Source: Janibacter sp. CX7 (GTDB lineage: Bacteria > Actinomycetota > Actinomycetes > Actinomycetales > Dermatophilaceae). Taken from it: 64,000 nt of DNA. The stretch lies in NCBI RefSeq assembly GCF_024362365.1, contig NZ_CP101464.1, positions 620,001-684,000 of the forward strand. The letters run 5' to 3'. Below are positions 10,748 to 20,218 of this stretch, piece by piece (the stretch's first letter is position 1; every line of letters starts with the position of its first letter). The position numbers were made by a program, and so were the translations under genes. The notes beneath the pieces are model-generated. The model was given only the letters and a program-made list of their open reading frames with translations, was not told the DNA's origin and searched no databases.

Positions 10748-11951
10748 CGCCGATCTCGTCGTCGACGAGCACCGGGCGAGCGACGCGCAGGCCGGCGAGG
10801 GTGATGCCGACACCGGTCGTCATGAGCAGCAGGAGCACGACGGTCCAACCGCCGGTCAGCTCGTGCAGGAGGCCGACGGCGAAGGGGCCGATGCCCGCGA
10901 GCAGGTAGCCGACCGGCTGGACGAAGCCCGACAGCTGGGCCGTCACGTGCGGGTTGTGGGTCCGGGCCGCGATGAGGGCGATGGCGGTGGGGAAGGCGAA
11001 GCCCGACAGACCGAGCAGCACCGCCCACAACCACGGCACGGTCGCCGGCGCGAGCAGCAGACCGAGGTAGCCGGCGACGGCGAGCGTCCCGAAGCCGATC
11101 ATCCACGCGGACAGGTCGCGGCTGCGGGCGATGACGGTCGGCATGAGCAGCCCGCCGAAGATGCCGAGCGCGGCGAGCACCGAGGTGAGCAGGCCGGCGG
11201 TCGCGGCCGACAGCCCCGCGTCGCGGTAGATCTGCGGCAGCCAGCCGAACTGCACGTAGGCATTGGTCGACTGCACGCCGAAGAGCACGGTGAGCGCGAT
11301 CGCGATGGGGGAGTGCCAGATCCGCGACGTCGGGGTCTCGCCCGCGGCGCGGCGGTGGACCCGGTCGCGCAGGGCGATGACGACCCAGGGGACGAGGGCG
11401 AGCAGGGCGACGAGCCCCCACATGCCGAGCGCGCCGCGCCACTGGCCGGGGGCGACGGCGGCGACCGGGGCGGCGAGCAGCGGCCCGAGGGTGCCGCCGA
11501 CGGTCAGCCCCATCGAGTAGATCGTCATGAGCCGCACCCCGCCGTCGGTGGAGTGCGCCTTGATCCACGCGGGGACGAGCACATTGCCCAGCCCCATGCC
11601 GGCGAGTCCGACCGCGGTGAGCACGAGGAAGACGCCGGAGGAGTCGGTGAGCACGCGGGCCAGCAGCGTGACGACGACCGCGGCGACGCCGAGTGCGATG
11701 CCCGCGGAGACCCCGACGCGCCGGGCCAGGGCGACGGCACCACCACCGGCGACGGCGAAGGCGAAGCCCGGGAGCGCCGTGACGACACCGGCGAGGGTGG
11801 GGCCGATCTCCAGGGCGGCGCGCACCTCCGCCAGGAGCGGGCCGATCGAGGTGGCCCCCGGGCGCAGGTTGATCGAGATGAGTGCCACGCCGAGGAGCGC
11901 GAGCCCGGGTCCGAAGGGCGGAGTCCGTCGCGTCGTCTCGTGGCTCGTCAC
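10728..11951 (-). CDS. MFS transporter, CynX/NimT family
   Basis: A 407-residue major facilitator with about 12 helices. The opening LALLGVALISINLRPGATSIGPLL is diagnostic of the CynX/NimT (cyanate/nitroimidazole transporter) family. The central loop with RDRVHRRAAGETP is positively charged, as expected on the cytoplasmic side. The GTG start at 11951 is preceded at 6 nt by TAGACC, a weak leaderless-type signal. It is divergent from the dCMP deaminase. Its gene end overlaps thiE, but nothing else suggests a thiamine role. Substrate unknown. Confidence 0.85.
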   Translation of the reverse strand: MTSHETTRRTPPFGPGLALLGVALISINLRPGATSIGPLLAEVRAALEIGPTLAGVVTALPGFAFAVAGGGAVALARRVGVSAGIALGVAAVVVTLLARVLTDSSGVFLVLTAVGLAGMGLGNVLVPAWIKAHSTDGGVRLMTIYSMGLTVGGTLGPLLAAPVAAVAPGQWRGALGMWGLVALLALVPWVVIALRDRVHRRAAGETPTSRIWHSPIAIALTVLFGVQSTNAYVQFGWLPQIYRDAGLSAATAGLLTSVLAALGIFGGLLMPTVIARSRDLSAWMIGFGTLAVAGYLGLLLAPATVPWLWAVLLGLSGFAFPTAIALIAARTHNPHVTAQLSGFVQPVGYLLAGIGPFAVGLLHELTGGWTVVLLLLMTTGVGITLAGLRVARPVLVDDEIGVSSPTP

Positions 11952-11995
11952 CCCAGCGGTCTATCACGCGCGCCCGGTCTGCCTAGGATCGGTCC

Positions 11996-12448
11996 GTGCC
12001 CGACGAGACCCCCACCACGAGCGTGCCGAGCTGGGACGACTACTTCCTCGGCATCGCCACGGCCGTCGCCGCCCGCGCCAAGTGCACCCGCCGCCGCGTC
12101 GGTGCCGTGCTGACGATCGACCACCGGATCATCGCGACGGGCTACAACGGCGCGGCCCCCGGCGAGCCCGACTGCCTCGAGGGCGCCTGTCCCCGTGGCC
12201 GGCTCGGCTACGACGCCGTGCCCGGTCTGGGTGACTACGACCGGCCGGGCACCGAGGGCTTCTGCATCGCGATCCACGCGGAGGTCAACGCGCTGCTCTT
12301 CGCGACCCGGGACACCAAGGGCGCGACGGCCTACATCACCGACCCTCCGTGCCCGGGGTGCCGCAAGGCGCTCGCCGCGGCCGGCATCGTGCGGGCCGTG
12401 TGGCCCGGCGGCTCCCACGATCGTCGGGGTCTGACGAACTGGGGGTGA
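11996..12448 (+). CDS. dCMP/cytidine deaminase family protein (deoxycytidylate deaminase)
   Basis: A 150-residue zinc deaminase. The zinc and catalytic residues are clear: HAEVNAL (His94, catalytic Glu96) and PPCPGCRKAL (Cys119, Cys122). WDDYFLGIATAVAARAKCTRRRVGAV at the N-terminus matches ComEB-type dCMP deaminases, which make dUMP for dTMP synthesis. The GTG at 11996 lies 6 nt after TAGGAT (11984-11989) with no Shine-Dalgarno, so a leaderless mRNA is likely. It is a single-gene unit followed by the universal stress gene. Confidence 0.88.
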   Translation: MPDETPTTSVPSWDDYFLGIATAVAARAKCTRRRVGAVLTIDHRIIATGYNGAAPGEPDCLEGACPRGRLGYDAVPGLGDYDRPGTEGFCIAIHAEVNALLFATRDTKGATAYITDPPCPGCRKALAAAGIVRAVWPGGSHDRRGLTNWG

Positions 12449-12490
12449 CTCTCCCCTCCCGCTGAGGCGCCTTCATGGGGACAATGAGGC

Positions 12491-13405
12491 ATGAGCACCG
12501 ACGCCAGCACCCACGACACCCCGACACCCTCCGGCGCCGTGGTGGCTGCCCTCGACGGGAGCCACCGCGACGACGCCGTCACCGCCTGGGCGGTCGCCGA
12601 GGCCGCGGCGCTGTCCGCGCCCCTGCACCTCGTGCACGCCGTCGACCTCGGTACCCCGCTGTCCGCCTACGGCGAGCTGCTCACGAGCCCCGAGATCGTC
12701 GAGCGGGTCGAGCAGGAGTCGACGAAGGTCGTCGTCGCCGCCGCCGCGCGGGTGCGGTCGGAGAGTCCCGACCTCGCCGTGACCACCGCGCTGCCGACGG
12801 GCTCGCCCACCGGCGCCCTCCTCGCCGCTGCCGAGGGGGCCCGGGTCCTCGTCGTCGGCTCCGCCCGCAAGAACCGCGCCGAGCGGATCGTCCTCGGCAC
12901 GACCTCGCTGAGTGTCGTCGCGCACGCCCCGTGCGCCGTCGTCCTGGTCCCGGAGGACGTCGGGACCAAGGGGGACGGTCGCGTCGTCGTCGGCATCGAC
13001 GGCAGCCAGCACAGCCGCCTCGCCTTCGACTACGCCCTCGACGCCTCGCTCGTGCGTGGTCGCGCGGTCACGACCGTCACCTCGTGGAATGTCGAGGTCG
13101 AGAACGGCGTCGTCGTCACCGAGCCCGGCTCGCCGGAGTGGGAGAGGGTCGACTCCCGCTACCGCGAGATGGCCGAGCGCACCATCACCGAGGGCCGTGC
13201 GGCCCACCCCGAGGTCGACGTCACCGTCGAGGTCCGGCACGGCCGGGCCGCCGACGCCCTCGTCGAGGTCGCTGCGGGCGCCGACCTGCTCGTCGTCGGC
13301 TCGCGCGGTCGCGGCGGCTTCCGCGGGCTGCTCCTCGGCTCCGTCTCGCAGCGGGTGCTCGCCCTGGCGACCTGCCCGGTCGCGGTGCTCCACCACCGGG
13401 GCTGA
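12491..13405 (+). CDS. Tandem-domain universal stress protein
   Basis: 304 residues made of two Usp domains (about 10-150 and 158-302). Each ends in the ATP-binding pattern: VVGSARKNRAERIVLGTTS in the first and VVGSRGRGGFRGLLLGSVS in the second, fitting G-2x-G-9x-G-S/T. Double Usp proteins are typical of actinobacteria and are often induced by hypoxia or stationary phase. Cytoplasmic. It converges on the alpha/beta hydrolase gene with only 13 bp between them and no strong terminator. The target or partner is unknown. Confidence 0.9.
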   Translation: MSTDASTHDTPTPSGAVVAALDGSHRDDAVTAWAVAEAAALSAPLHLVHAVDLGTPLSAYGELLTSPEIVERVEQESTKVVVAAAARVRSESPDLAVTTALPTGSPTGALLAAAEGARVLVVGSARKNRAERIVLGTTSLSVVAHAPCAVVLVPEDVGTKGDGRVVVGIDGSQHSRLAFDYALDASLVRGRAVTTVTSWNVEVENGVVVTEPGSPEWERVDSRYREMAERTITEGRAAHPEVDVTVEVRHGRAADALVEVAAGADLLVVGSRGRGGFRGLLLGSVSQRVLALATCPVAVLHHRG

Positions 13406-13418
13406 TCGCCCGGCCGCC

Positions 13419-14114
13419 TCAGCGGGCGTGGGCCGCCTGGAAGTCGCGCATGGCGGCCCACCCCTCCGGGTGGTCCTGGGGGCGGTGGTCCGCACCCGGC
13501 AGGACGAGGTGCGTCGCCCCCTTCGCCTCGAGGGCGGCGGCGACCTCCGTGTACATCGGCCGGTCGTCGCCGGTGATGACGAGCGTCGGCACCAGGCGCG
13601 GGGTGTCGGTGCGCAGCGCGACCTCCCAGGGGGCCGGGGTGGCTCGGATCCGCGCGGCGAGGGCATCGCAGGTGACGGTGTCGATGTCGAGCGGGGCGTG
13701 GCTCATGCCGGCGGCGAATCGGTCGAGGAAGTCCCGTCCGTCGACCTCCGGGTCGTCGGCGACGGCGTAGACCGGCGCCATCGCGGCGATGTGGGCCTCG
13801 ACATGGCGGCCACCGCGGGCGACGTCGTAGCACGCGGGCTCGATGAGCACGAGGCTGCGCAGCAGGTCGGGCCGCCGCTGCGCGGCGAGCATCGCGGTGA
13901 CGGCGCCGTAGGAGTGGCCGACGACGTGCCCGCGCCCGCCGAGTGCCTCGACGACGCGGTCGGCGTCGCGCTCGGGCTGGTCGGCGGCGCAGGTGCGCTC
14001 GAGGAAGACGTGGTCGGGGTCGGCCTCCTCCGCCTGGAGGGGCCAGGCCTGCGCGCCGCTGCGGCCGCGGCCGTGGATGAAGACCGTGCGCACGGTCGGG
14101 GTGTGCCAGCCCAT
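13419..14114 (-). CDS. Alpha/beta hydrolase
   Basis: A 231-residue alpha/beta-hydrolase fold protein: oxyanion HG in VFIHGRGRSG near residue 12, nucleophile elbow GHSYGAV (Ser near 70), and a C-terminal ADHRPQDHPEG region supplying the catalytic histidine. The substrate is unknown. The ATG at 14114 is only one base beyond the stop of the pirin gene upstream, so the two form an operon. The frame is open far upstream, but MGWHTPTVRTVFIHG is the natural N-terminus. Confidence 0.8.
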   Translation of the reverse strand: MGWHTPTVRTVFIHGRGRSGAQAWPLQAEEADPDHVFLERTCAADQPERDADRVVEALGGRGHVVGHSYGAVTAMLAAQRRPDLLRSLVLIEPACYDVARGGRHVEAHIAAMAPVYAVADDPEVDGRDFLDRFAAGMSHAPLDIDTVTCDALAARIRATPAPWEVALRTDTPRLVPTLVITGDDRPMYTEVAAALEAKGATHLVLPGADHRPQDHPEGWAAMRDFQAAHAR

Positions 14115-14115
14115 G

Positions 14116-15036
14116 TCAGCCCCTCGCCCGCAGCCGTCCGCCGGGCAGCGCCGGGGCGGGAAGGGGGGCGGGCTGCCCCTCGGGGAAGGGACCGAAGCGC
14201 TCCTCGCCCTCCGGCGGCTGCTCGCCGATCTCGGCCATCCAGCGGTCGCGGGCGGCGACGACGTCCTCGTGGCTGCGGCCGACGAAGTTCCACCACATGA
14301 CGATCTGCTCGCCGAGCGGCTCACCGCCGACGAGCACGAGGCGGGCGCCGGTGCGGGAGGTGAGGGTGAAGCGCTCGCGGCCGGTGCCGACGTAGCCCAG
14401 CTCGCCCCGCTCGAGGGCGGTGCCGTCGATGCTCACGTCGCCGTCGTCGAGCAGCACGGCGTGCTCGTGGCCGGCCGGGACCTCGACGACGGTCTCGGCG
14501 TCGGCGTCGAGCAGCAGCTCGGCCCCGGTGAGGGCGCCGTGGGTGACGACGGGGGAGCGCTCGCCGAAGAGCTCGCCGAGGAAGACTCGGGCGATGCCGC
14601 CGGGGACGTAGGCCGGCTCGGGCACGTGGTGGTCGAAGGTCGGCTCGGTGTCGACGGCGTCGCCCGGCAGCGCGAACCACAGCTGCACCCCGTGCAGCAC
14701 GCTCGTGTCCGGCGTGGAGAACTCGGAGTGGCTGACGCCGCGCCCGGCCGTCATGAGGTTGAGCTCGCCGGGGCGGACCATCGCGTGCGCACCCGTCGAG
14801 TCGCGGTGCTCGATCTCGCCGGTGAAGAGCCACGAGACGGTCGCCAGCGCGGTGTGCGGGTGCCGCGGCACGACCATGCCGCCGGTGGCCGCGACGTCGT
14901 CGGGCCCGTAGTGGTCGAGGAAGCACCAGCCGCCCACGAGGGAGCGGGCTCTGGAGGGGAGGGTGCGTCGCACCGTCATCGCCCGGGGGCCGCCGAGGGG
15001 GACCTCCCGGGGCGCCAGGATCTGCACGTCGTCCAC
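14116..15036 (-). CDS. Pirin family protein
   Basis: A 306-residue bicupin. The metal-binding motif of the N-terminal cupin is visible as PRHPHTALATVSWLFTGEIEHRDS, followed by MTAGRGVSHSEFS; the sequence opens with the usual REVPLGGPRAMTVRRTLP. Pirins bind iron or other metals; some are quercetinases and others redox-sensing regulators. Several GTG codons lie at the 5' end (15045, 15039, 15036). The one at 15036 is 7 nt after TAGCGT (15049-15044) and fits the leaderless pattern common here, so it was chosen. Cotranscribed with the hydrolase. Confidence 0.85.
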   Translation of the reverse strand: MDDVQILAPREVPLGGPRAMTVRRTLPSRARSLVGGWCFLDHYGPDDVAATGGMVVPRHPHTALATVSWLFTGEIEHRDSTGAHAMVRPGELNLMTAGRGVSHSEFSTPDTSVLHGVQLWFALPGDAVDTEPTFDHHVPEPAYVPGGIARVFLGELFGERSPVVTHGALTGAELLLDADAETVVEVPAGHEHAVLLDDGDVSIDGTALERGELGYVGTGRERFTLTSRTGARLVLVGGEPLGEQIVMWWNFVGRSHEDVVAARDRWMAEIGEQPPEGEERFGPFPEGQPAPLPAPALPGGRLRARG

Positions 15037-15099
15037 CACTCCCACGCTACCCCCGCGTCGTGGTGGACAGGGATCCGTCCGCTCGGAGAGGCTGTCGCC

Positions 15100-17229
15100 G
15101 TGACGGAGTCGACGGACCACCTGCACGCCCTGGCTGCCGCGAAGGGGGTCGAGACCCAGTGGTGGGACTGGCGCGGCGAGCACCGCGAGGTGCCGCCGGA
15201 GTCGCTGCGCGCGGTCCTCGCGGCGATGGGGGAGGAGGTCGGCGACGACGCCTCGGTCCTCGCCTCGCTCGAGCGCACCCGCACGGCGCCGTGGCGCCGT
15301 ACGTTGCCCCCGACCGTCGTCCAGCGCGAGGGGGACCCCCTTCGCCTCCTCGTGCACGTGCCGCACGGCAGTGGTGTGGCCGTGCACATCACGCTCGAAG
15401 GGGGGTCCCGCCGTGACCTGCAGCAGCTCGAGCACGTCGTCGAGCCGCACGACGTCGACGGTGGGCTCGTCGGCGAGGCCGCCTTCGAGGTCCCGGGCGA
15501 CCTGCCGCTCGGCTGGCACGAGATCGTCGCCGAGCCCGAGGCCGGTCCGCTGTCGCCGGGCACCGACCGGGCCGTGCTCGTCACCGTGCCGCAGCGTCTC
15601 GAGCTGCCCGCGGTGGTGCAGGAGGCGCCGCGCACCGGCCTGCTGACGCAGCTGTACCAGGTGCGCGGCTCCGGCAGCCAGGGCATCGGCGATCTCGGCG
15701 ACCTCGCCACGCTCGGCGAATGGGCGGCCCGCGAGCACGACGCGCACTTCGTCCTGGTCAACCCGCTGCACGCGGCCGAGCCGGTGCCACCGATGGAGCC
15801 CTCGCCCTACCTGCCGACCTCGCGCCGCTTCCTCAACCCCGTCTACATCGACCTGCGACAGCTGCCCGGGGCCGAGACGCTGCCGCCGCAGGCGCGCGCG
15901 GAGATCGAGGCCCTCGCCGTGCAGGCCAGGGTCCTCGACGCCCACGACACCATCGACCGCGACGCGGTCTGGGCGCTCAAGGAGCCGGCCCTGCGCACCG
16001 CCTTCCGCCACCTCGGCGCGGGGCAGGCGCGCGAGGTCGGCGCGCTGCACGCGACCGAGGGGCAGGCGCTCGTCGACTTCGCGACGTGGTGCTCGCTGGC
16101 GGCCACCCACGGGGCGCTGTGGGAGAGCGAGTGGCCGACCGACCTGCACGATCCCGCAGGGCCCGCCGTCCGCGCGCACCGCGAGGCCCACCGCGAGGAG
16201 ATCTCCTTCCACGTGTGGCTCCAGTGGGTCGTGCGCACCCAGCTGACGCGGGCCCAGCAGCGCCTGCGCCAGGCGGGCATGGGCATCGGTGTCGTCACCG
16301 ACCTCGCCGTCGGCATCCACCCCGAGGGTGCCGACGCGTGGGCGCTATGCGATGCGCTCGCCCGGGGCGTGGACGTCGGCGCACCGCCCGACCAGTTCAA
16401 CCAGCTCGGGCAGAACTGGTCGCAGCCGCCGTGGCGGCCCGACCGGCTCGCCGAGCTCGGCTACGCCCCCTTCCGCGACATGCTGCGGGCCGTGCTCGCC
16501 GGTGCCGGTGGCGTGCGCGTCGACCACGTCATCGGGCTCTTCCGCCTCTGGTGGGTGCCCGAGGACTGCTCGCCGGGGGAGGGGGCCTACGTGCGCTACG
16601 ACCACGAGGCGCTCGTCGGGATCCTCGCCCTCGAGGCCCACCGGGCCGGTGCCCTCGTCGTCGGCGAGGACCTCGGTGTCGTCGAGCCGTGGGTGCGCGA
16701 GCACCTCGCCGAGCGGGGCGTCCTCGGCACGAGCGTCGCGTGGTTCGAGTGGGGCGACGACGGCCGGCCGCTGCCGCCGGAGGCCTACCGCGAGCTGTGC
16801 CTGGCGACCGTGACCACCCACGACCTGCCGCCGAGCGCGGGCTACCTCGGCCTCGAGCACGTCGCCATCCGTGAACGGCTCGGCCTGCTCACCCGACCCG
16901 TCGACGAGGAGCGCGCCGCCGAGGAGGCGAGCGTGCGGGCGGTGCGTGAGGCCCTGCACGAGCGGGGGCTGCTCGCCGACGTCGACGCCGACCCGGCTGA
17001 GGTGGTGGCCGCGCTGCACCACTGGCTGGGGCTGACCCCTTCGCGCCTGCGGGGCATCGCCCTGACCGACCTCGTCGGCGACGTGCGGGCGATCAACCAG
17101 CCCGGCACCGACGAGGAGTACCCCAACTGGCGGCTGCCGCTCGCCGGCCCCGACCGGCGGCAGGTCAGCCTCGACGACGTCGTCGAGGGGGTCGTGGGGA
17201 CCCGCTCGCCGGAGTCGCCGCGATCCTGA
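15100..17229 (+). CDS. malQ: 4-alpha-glucanotransferase (amylomaltase)
   Basis: A 709-residue GH77 enzyme that transfers alpha-1,4-glucan segments in maltodextrin and glycogen metabolism. The catalytic core has GIGDLGDLATLGEWAA, VDHVIGLFRLWWVP (nucleophile Asp), VVGEDLGVVEPWVRE (acid/base Glu) and TTHDLPPSAGYL (transition-state Asp). An N-terminal extension of about 160 residues is usual in actinobacterial MalQ. The GTG start at 15100 has GGAGAGG 8-9 nt upstream. Divergent from the pirin gene and followed by a 273-bp intergenic region before the first peptide transporter. Confidence 0.94.
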   Translation: MTESTDHLHALAAAKGVETQWWDWRGEHREVPPESLRAVLAAMGEEVGDDASVLASLERTRTAPWRRTLPPTVVQREGDPLRLLVHVPHGSGVAVHITLEGGSRRDLQQLEHVVEPHDVDGGLVGEAAFEVPGDLPLGWHEIVAEPEAGPLSPGTDRAVLVTVPQRLELPAVVQEAPRTGLLTQLYQVRGSGSQGIGDLGDLATLGEWAAREHDAHFVLVNPLHAAEPVPPMEPSPYLPTSRRFLNPVYIDLRQLPGAETLPPQARAEIEALAVQARVLDAHDTIDRDAVWALKEPALRTAFRHLGAGQAREVGALHATEGQALVDFATWCSLAATHGALWESEWPTDLHDPAGPAVRAHREAHREEISFHVWLQWVVRTQLTRAQQRLRQAGMGIGVVTDLAVGIHPEGADAWALCDALARGVDVGAPPDQFNQLGQNWSQPPWRPDRLAELGYAPFRDMLRAVLAGAGGVRVDHVIGLFRLWWVPEDCSPGEGAYVRYDHEALVGILALEAHRAGALVVGEDLGVVEPWVREHLAERGVLGTSVAWFEWGDDGRPLPPEAYRELCLATVTTHDLPPSAGYLGLEHVAIRERLGLLTRPVDEERAAEEASVRAVREALHERGLLADVDADPAEVVAALHHWLGLTPSRLRGIALTDLVGDVRAINQPGTDEEYPNWRLPLAGPDRRQVSLDDVVEGVVGTRSPESPRS

Positions 17230-17287
17230 CCCGCGCCGCGATATCGGCGGTGTCACGGCCGGATCACCGCAAGGTTTCCGGAACGTG

Positions 17288-17299
17288 AGGGTTAACCCT
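17288..17299. promoter_or_regulatory. Perfect 12-bp palindrome upstream of the first peptide ABC operon
   Basis: AGGGTTAACCCT reads the same on both strands. It lies about 200 bp before the start of the first substrate-binding protein, in the only relatively AT-containing stretch of this 273-bp intergenic region. It could be an operator. No known regulator site is recognised. The rest of the region (17230-17502) holds a possible 8-bp hairpin (17451-17458 with 17475-17482) near the ribosome binding site and no other feature I can support. Confidence 0.35.
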
Positions 17300-17502
17300 G
17301 CATCTCCTTTGACCGGTGCCGGGGCGGTCACCGAAGAGTCACAGTTGTGTCTCAGGGCACACCGGGTCATGGTGCGAATCGACCTCGTGGTTTTTGATGT
17401 CACGAGCAGTCGCGGACCGCGCTGCGACCCCAGGGGTGGACCCGCATCGAGCCGGGAAAGCCGATAGACCCGCCTTCCCGGCGGCATGACGTAGGAGGAC
17501 CC

Positions 17503-19122
17503 ATGCGAGTGAAGTCTCGCGCGATGGCAGTTGCCAGCATCTCCGCGATCGCACTTCTCGCGACCGCGTGCGGCGGCGACAGCGACAGCGACAGCACCTC
17601 GGGCGGCGGCGGCGCCGGCGGCGAGATCAAGGCCGGTGGCTGCAACCCCGAGAACCCGCTGGTTGCGGGCAACACCGCAGAGACCTGTGGCGGTGACGTC
17701 CTCGACGTCCTGACCGCCAAGCTGGTCCACTACAACCCCGAGACGGCCGAGCCCGAGAACGACATCGCCGAGTCGATCGACACCGATGACAACCAGAACT
17801 TCACGGTGAAGATCAAGAAGGGCTACAAGTTCCACGACGGGACCGAGGTCAAGGCGAAGAACTTCGTCGACGCCTGGAACTACACCGCCTTCGGCCCCAA
17901 CGGCCAGCAGGGTGGCTACTTCTTCGAGCCCTTCGAGGGCTACGACAAGGTCTCGGACCCCAAGTCCAAGGTCAAGGAGCTGTCGGGCCTGAAGGTCGTC
18001 GACGACTACACCTTCACGATCAAGACCTCCGAGAAGGTCTCGAACCTCCCGCTGCGCCTCGGCTACACCGCCTTCGCCCCGCAGCCCGACTCCTTCTTCG
18101 ACGACCCGGAGGCCTTCGGCAAGAAGCCCGTCGCCGCCGGCCCGTACAAGTTCGACTCGTGGGACGAGAACTCCTCGATCGTCGTCAGCAAGTTCGACGA
18201 CTACGCGGGTGACTTCGGTGGCCAGGCCGACAAGATCACCTTCCAGATCTTCCAGGACGCCGACGCCGAGTACACCGCCCTCCAGGCCGGCGAGATCGAC
18301 GTCGTCCGCCAGATCCCGGCGAGCGCGCTCATCGACGACAAGTTCAAGAGCGACCTCGGTGAGGGCCGTTACCTGGAGAAGGAGAACTCCACCCTCCAGT
18401 TCATCGGCATGAACTACCACGTCACGCCGGAGCTGAAGAACGTCAAGGTCCGCCAGGCGATCTCGATGGCCATCGACCGGCCGACCATCGTCAAGCAGAT
18501 CTTCAACGGCGCGATGACGCCGGCCACCGGCTGGGTCTCCCCGATCGTCGACGGCTACAAGGAAGGCGCCTGCGGCGAGTACTGCACGTACAACCCGGAG
18601 AAGGCCAAGCAGCTGCTCAAGGAGGGTGGCGGCTTCAAGGGCAAGCTGACCCTGACCTACAACGGTGACGGCGGCCACAAGGAGTGGACCGAGGCGGTCT
18701 GCAACTCGGTCAACAAGGCCATCGGCATCGACTGCGTCGCCACCCCGGCGGTCGACTTCAAGACCATGCTGACCAAGCTCGGCGAGGACGAGCTCAAGGG
18801 CATGTTCCGCATGGGCTGGGTCATGGACTACCCGTCGATCGAGAACTACCTCGCGCCGATCTACGGCAAGGGTGCCGGCTCGAACTACTACGGCTACGAC
18901 AACGCCGACTTCCAGGCCAAGATGAAGGAGGCCGGCGCTGCCGAGACCCCCGAGGAGGCCAACAAGCTGTACCAGGAGGCCGAGGGCATGATCGCGAAGG
19001 AGTTCACGACCATCCCGACGTGGTACGGCAAGACCATCATCGGTTGGTCGGAGCGCGTGGGCGACGTCCAGGCGACGCCCTTCGGCAGCCCCGACCTGGC
19101 GGCGATGACCGTCAAGGAGTGA
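17503..19122 (+). CDS. Peptide-type ABC transporter substrate-binding lipoprotein (system 1)
   Basis: A 539-residue SBP_bac_5 family lipoprotein. The signal peptide ends in the lipobox LATAC (Cys near 23), followed by a Ser/Gly/Asp linker. Family signatures include GYKFHDGTEVKAKNFVDAWNYT and KNVKVRQAISMAIDRPTIV. Such proteins capture oligopeptides, or sometimes nickel, sugars or opines, outside the membrane. A strong AGGAGG (17493-17498) precedes the ATG. It is the first gene of an SBP-permease-permease-ATPase-ATPase operon, separated from the permease by a hairpin. Lysine-rich codon use (AAG) and fewer GGG codons suggest high expression. Confidence 0.92.
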   Translation: MRVKSRAMAVASISAIALLATACGGDSDSDSTSGGGGAGGEIKAGGCNPENPLVAGNTAETCGGDVLDVLTAKLVHYNPETAEPENDIAESIDTDDNQNFTVKIKKGYKFHDGTEVKAKNFVDAWNYTAFGPNGQQGGYFFEPFEGYDKVSDPKSKVKELSGLKVVDDYTFTIKTSEKVSNLPLRLGYTAFAPQPDSFFDDPEAFGKKPVAAGPYKFDSWDENSSIVVSKFDDYAGDFGGQADKITFQIFQDADAEYTALQAGEIDVVRQIPASALIDDKFKSDLGEGRYLEKENSTLQFIGMNYHVTPELKNVKVRQAISMAIDRPTIVKQIFNGAMTPATGWVSPIVDGYKEGACGEYCTYNPEKAKQLLKEGGGFKGKLTLTYNGDGGHKEWTEAVCNSVNKAIGIDCVATPAVDFKTMLTKLGEDELKGMFRMGWVMDYPSIENYLAPIYGKGAGSNYYGYDNADFQAKMKEAGAAETPEEANKLYQEAEGMIAKEFTTIPTWYGKTIIGWSERVGDVQATPFGSPDLAAMTVKE

Positions 19123-19150
19123 CCCTGATCCAGGGCTGACTTCGCACTGC

Positions 19151-19182
19151 ACCGGCCGGCCATCGCTCGATGGCCGGCCGGT
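19151..19182 (+). terminator. Hairpin between SBP and permease (attenuator/partial terminator)
   Basis: ACCGGCCGGCCAT (19151-19163) and ATGGCCGGCCGGT (19170-19182) form a perfect 13-bp stem with a 6-nt loop in the 165-bp gap between the binding-protein gene and the first permease gene. There is no U-tract. In many SBP-dependent operons such a hairpin stabilises the upstream mRNA and lowers downstream expression. The second importer has a comparable hairpin in the same place. Confidence 0.65.
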
Positions 19183-19288
19183 GGCGTGCCGACCTCCCGC
19201 CGATCGCGGATACCGGTCACACCCAATGAGTTACCCTCTCCCGGCACCCCGGGACTGAGGTGCGCTACCAGCTCCATAGGAGGTGCAC

Positions 19289-20218
19289 GTGGGCAAGTAC
19301 ATCGTTCGCCGATTGCTCCAGATGATCCCGGTGATCATCCTCTCCACGTTCCTGATCTACGCCATGGTCTTCGCCATGCCCGGCGACCCCACGGCAGGCA
19401 AGTGTGGCGAGCGGCCGTGTCCCGCTGCCTACGTCGAGAAGTTCAACGAGAAGTACCACCTGGACGACCCGCTGCCGGTCCAGTACGGCTACTACGCCAA
19501 GAACGTCCTGCAGGGCGACTTCGGCGAGAACCAGTACGGCAACTCCGTGGCCGAGGAGCTCGGTGAGCGCTTCACGGTCACCGGCAAGCTCGCCGTCATG
19601 GCCCTGGTCTTCGAGGGCGTCATCGGCATCATCGCCGGTGTCCTCGCAGGTCTGCGCAAGGGCGGGTTCATCGACAACCTCGTGCTCATCAGCACGCTCT
19701 TCGTCATCTCCGTGCCGATCTTCGTCGTCGGCTTCGCGGCCCGCTACTTCCTCGGCCTCAAGTGGGGCATCTTCCCGGCGCTGGCGTCCGGCAAGGACCC
19801 GAGCTTCTACAGCCTGATCATGCCGGCGATGGTGCTCGGCTCGACCTCCTTGGCCTACATCGCGCGCCTCATGCGCACCAACATCGCCGAGAACATCAAG
19901 TCCGACTACGTGCGCACCGCGAAGGCCAAGGGCCTCTCGCCCAAGCGCATCATCGGCATCCACACCCTGCGCAACTCGATGATCCCCGTCATCACCTTCA
20001 TGGGCTACGACTTCGGTGCCCTGCTCGGTGGCGCCATCGTCACGGAGGGCATCTTCAACATCATGGGCGTCGGTGGCTACATCTTCACCGGTATCCGCAA
20101 CCGTGACGGCATCGCCGTCGTCGGGGCGGTCACGGCGCTGGTCATCGTCTACCTGGTGATGAACCTCATCGTCGACCTCCTCTACGGCGCCCTCGACCCG
20201 AGGATCAGCAATGACTGA
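19289..20218 (+). CDS. Peptide-type ABC transporter permease, DppB/OppB class (system 1)
   Basis: A 309-residue inner-membrane permease with about six helices. The N-terminal KYIVRRLLQMIPVIILSTFL is the hallmark of DppB-class permeases and the EAA loop is visible as YVRTAKAKGLSPKRIIGIHTLRNS. The GTG at 19289 is taken as the start because AGGAGG (19278-19283) lies 5 nt before it; the earlier GTG at 19283 is part of that site. The stop overlaps the next permease by 8 bases. Confidence 0.93.
   Translation: MGKYIVRRLLQMIPVIILSTFLIYAMVFAMPGDPTAGKCGERPCPAAYVEKFNEKYHLDDPLPVQYGYYAKNVLQGDFGENQYGNSVAEELGERFTVTGKLAVMALVFEGVIGIIAGVLAGLRKGGFIDNLVLISTLFVISVPIFVVGFAARYFLGLKWGIFPALASGKDPSFYSLIMPAMVLGSTSLAYIARLMRTNIAENIKSDYVRTAKAKGLSPKRIIGIHTLRNSMIPVITFMGYDFGALLGGAIVTEGIFNIMGVGGYIFTGIRNRDGIAVVGAVTALVIVYLVMNLIVDLLYGALDPRISND

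Noticed and set aside
13419..14324. Longer 301-residue version of the alpha/beta hydrolase
   Set aside because: The first 70 residues are Ser/Arg/Pro-rich and antiparallel to no known domain; they overlap the pirin coding sequence in another frame.
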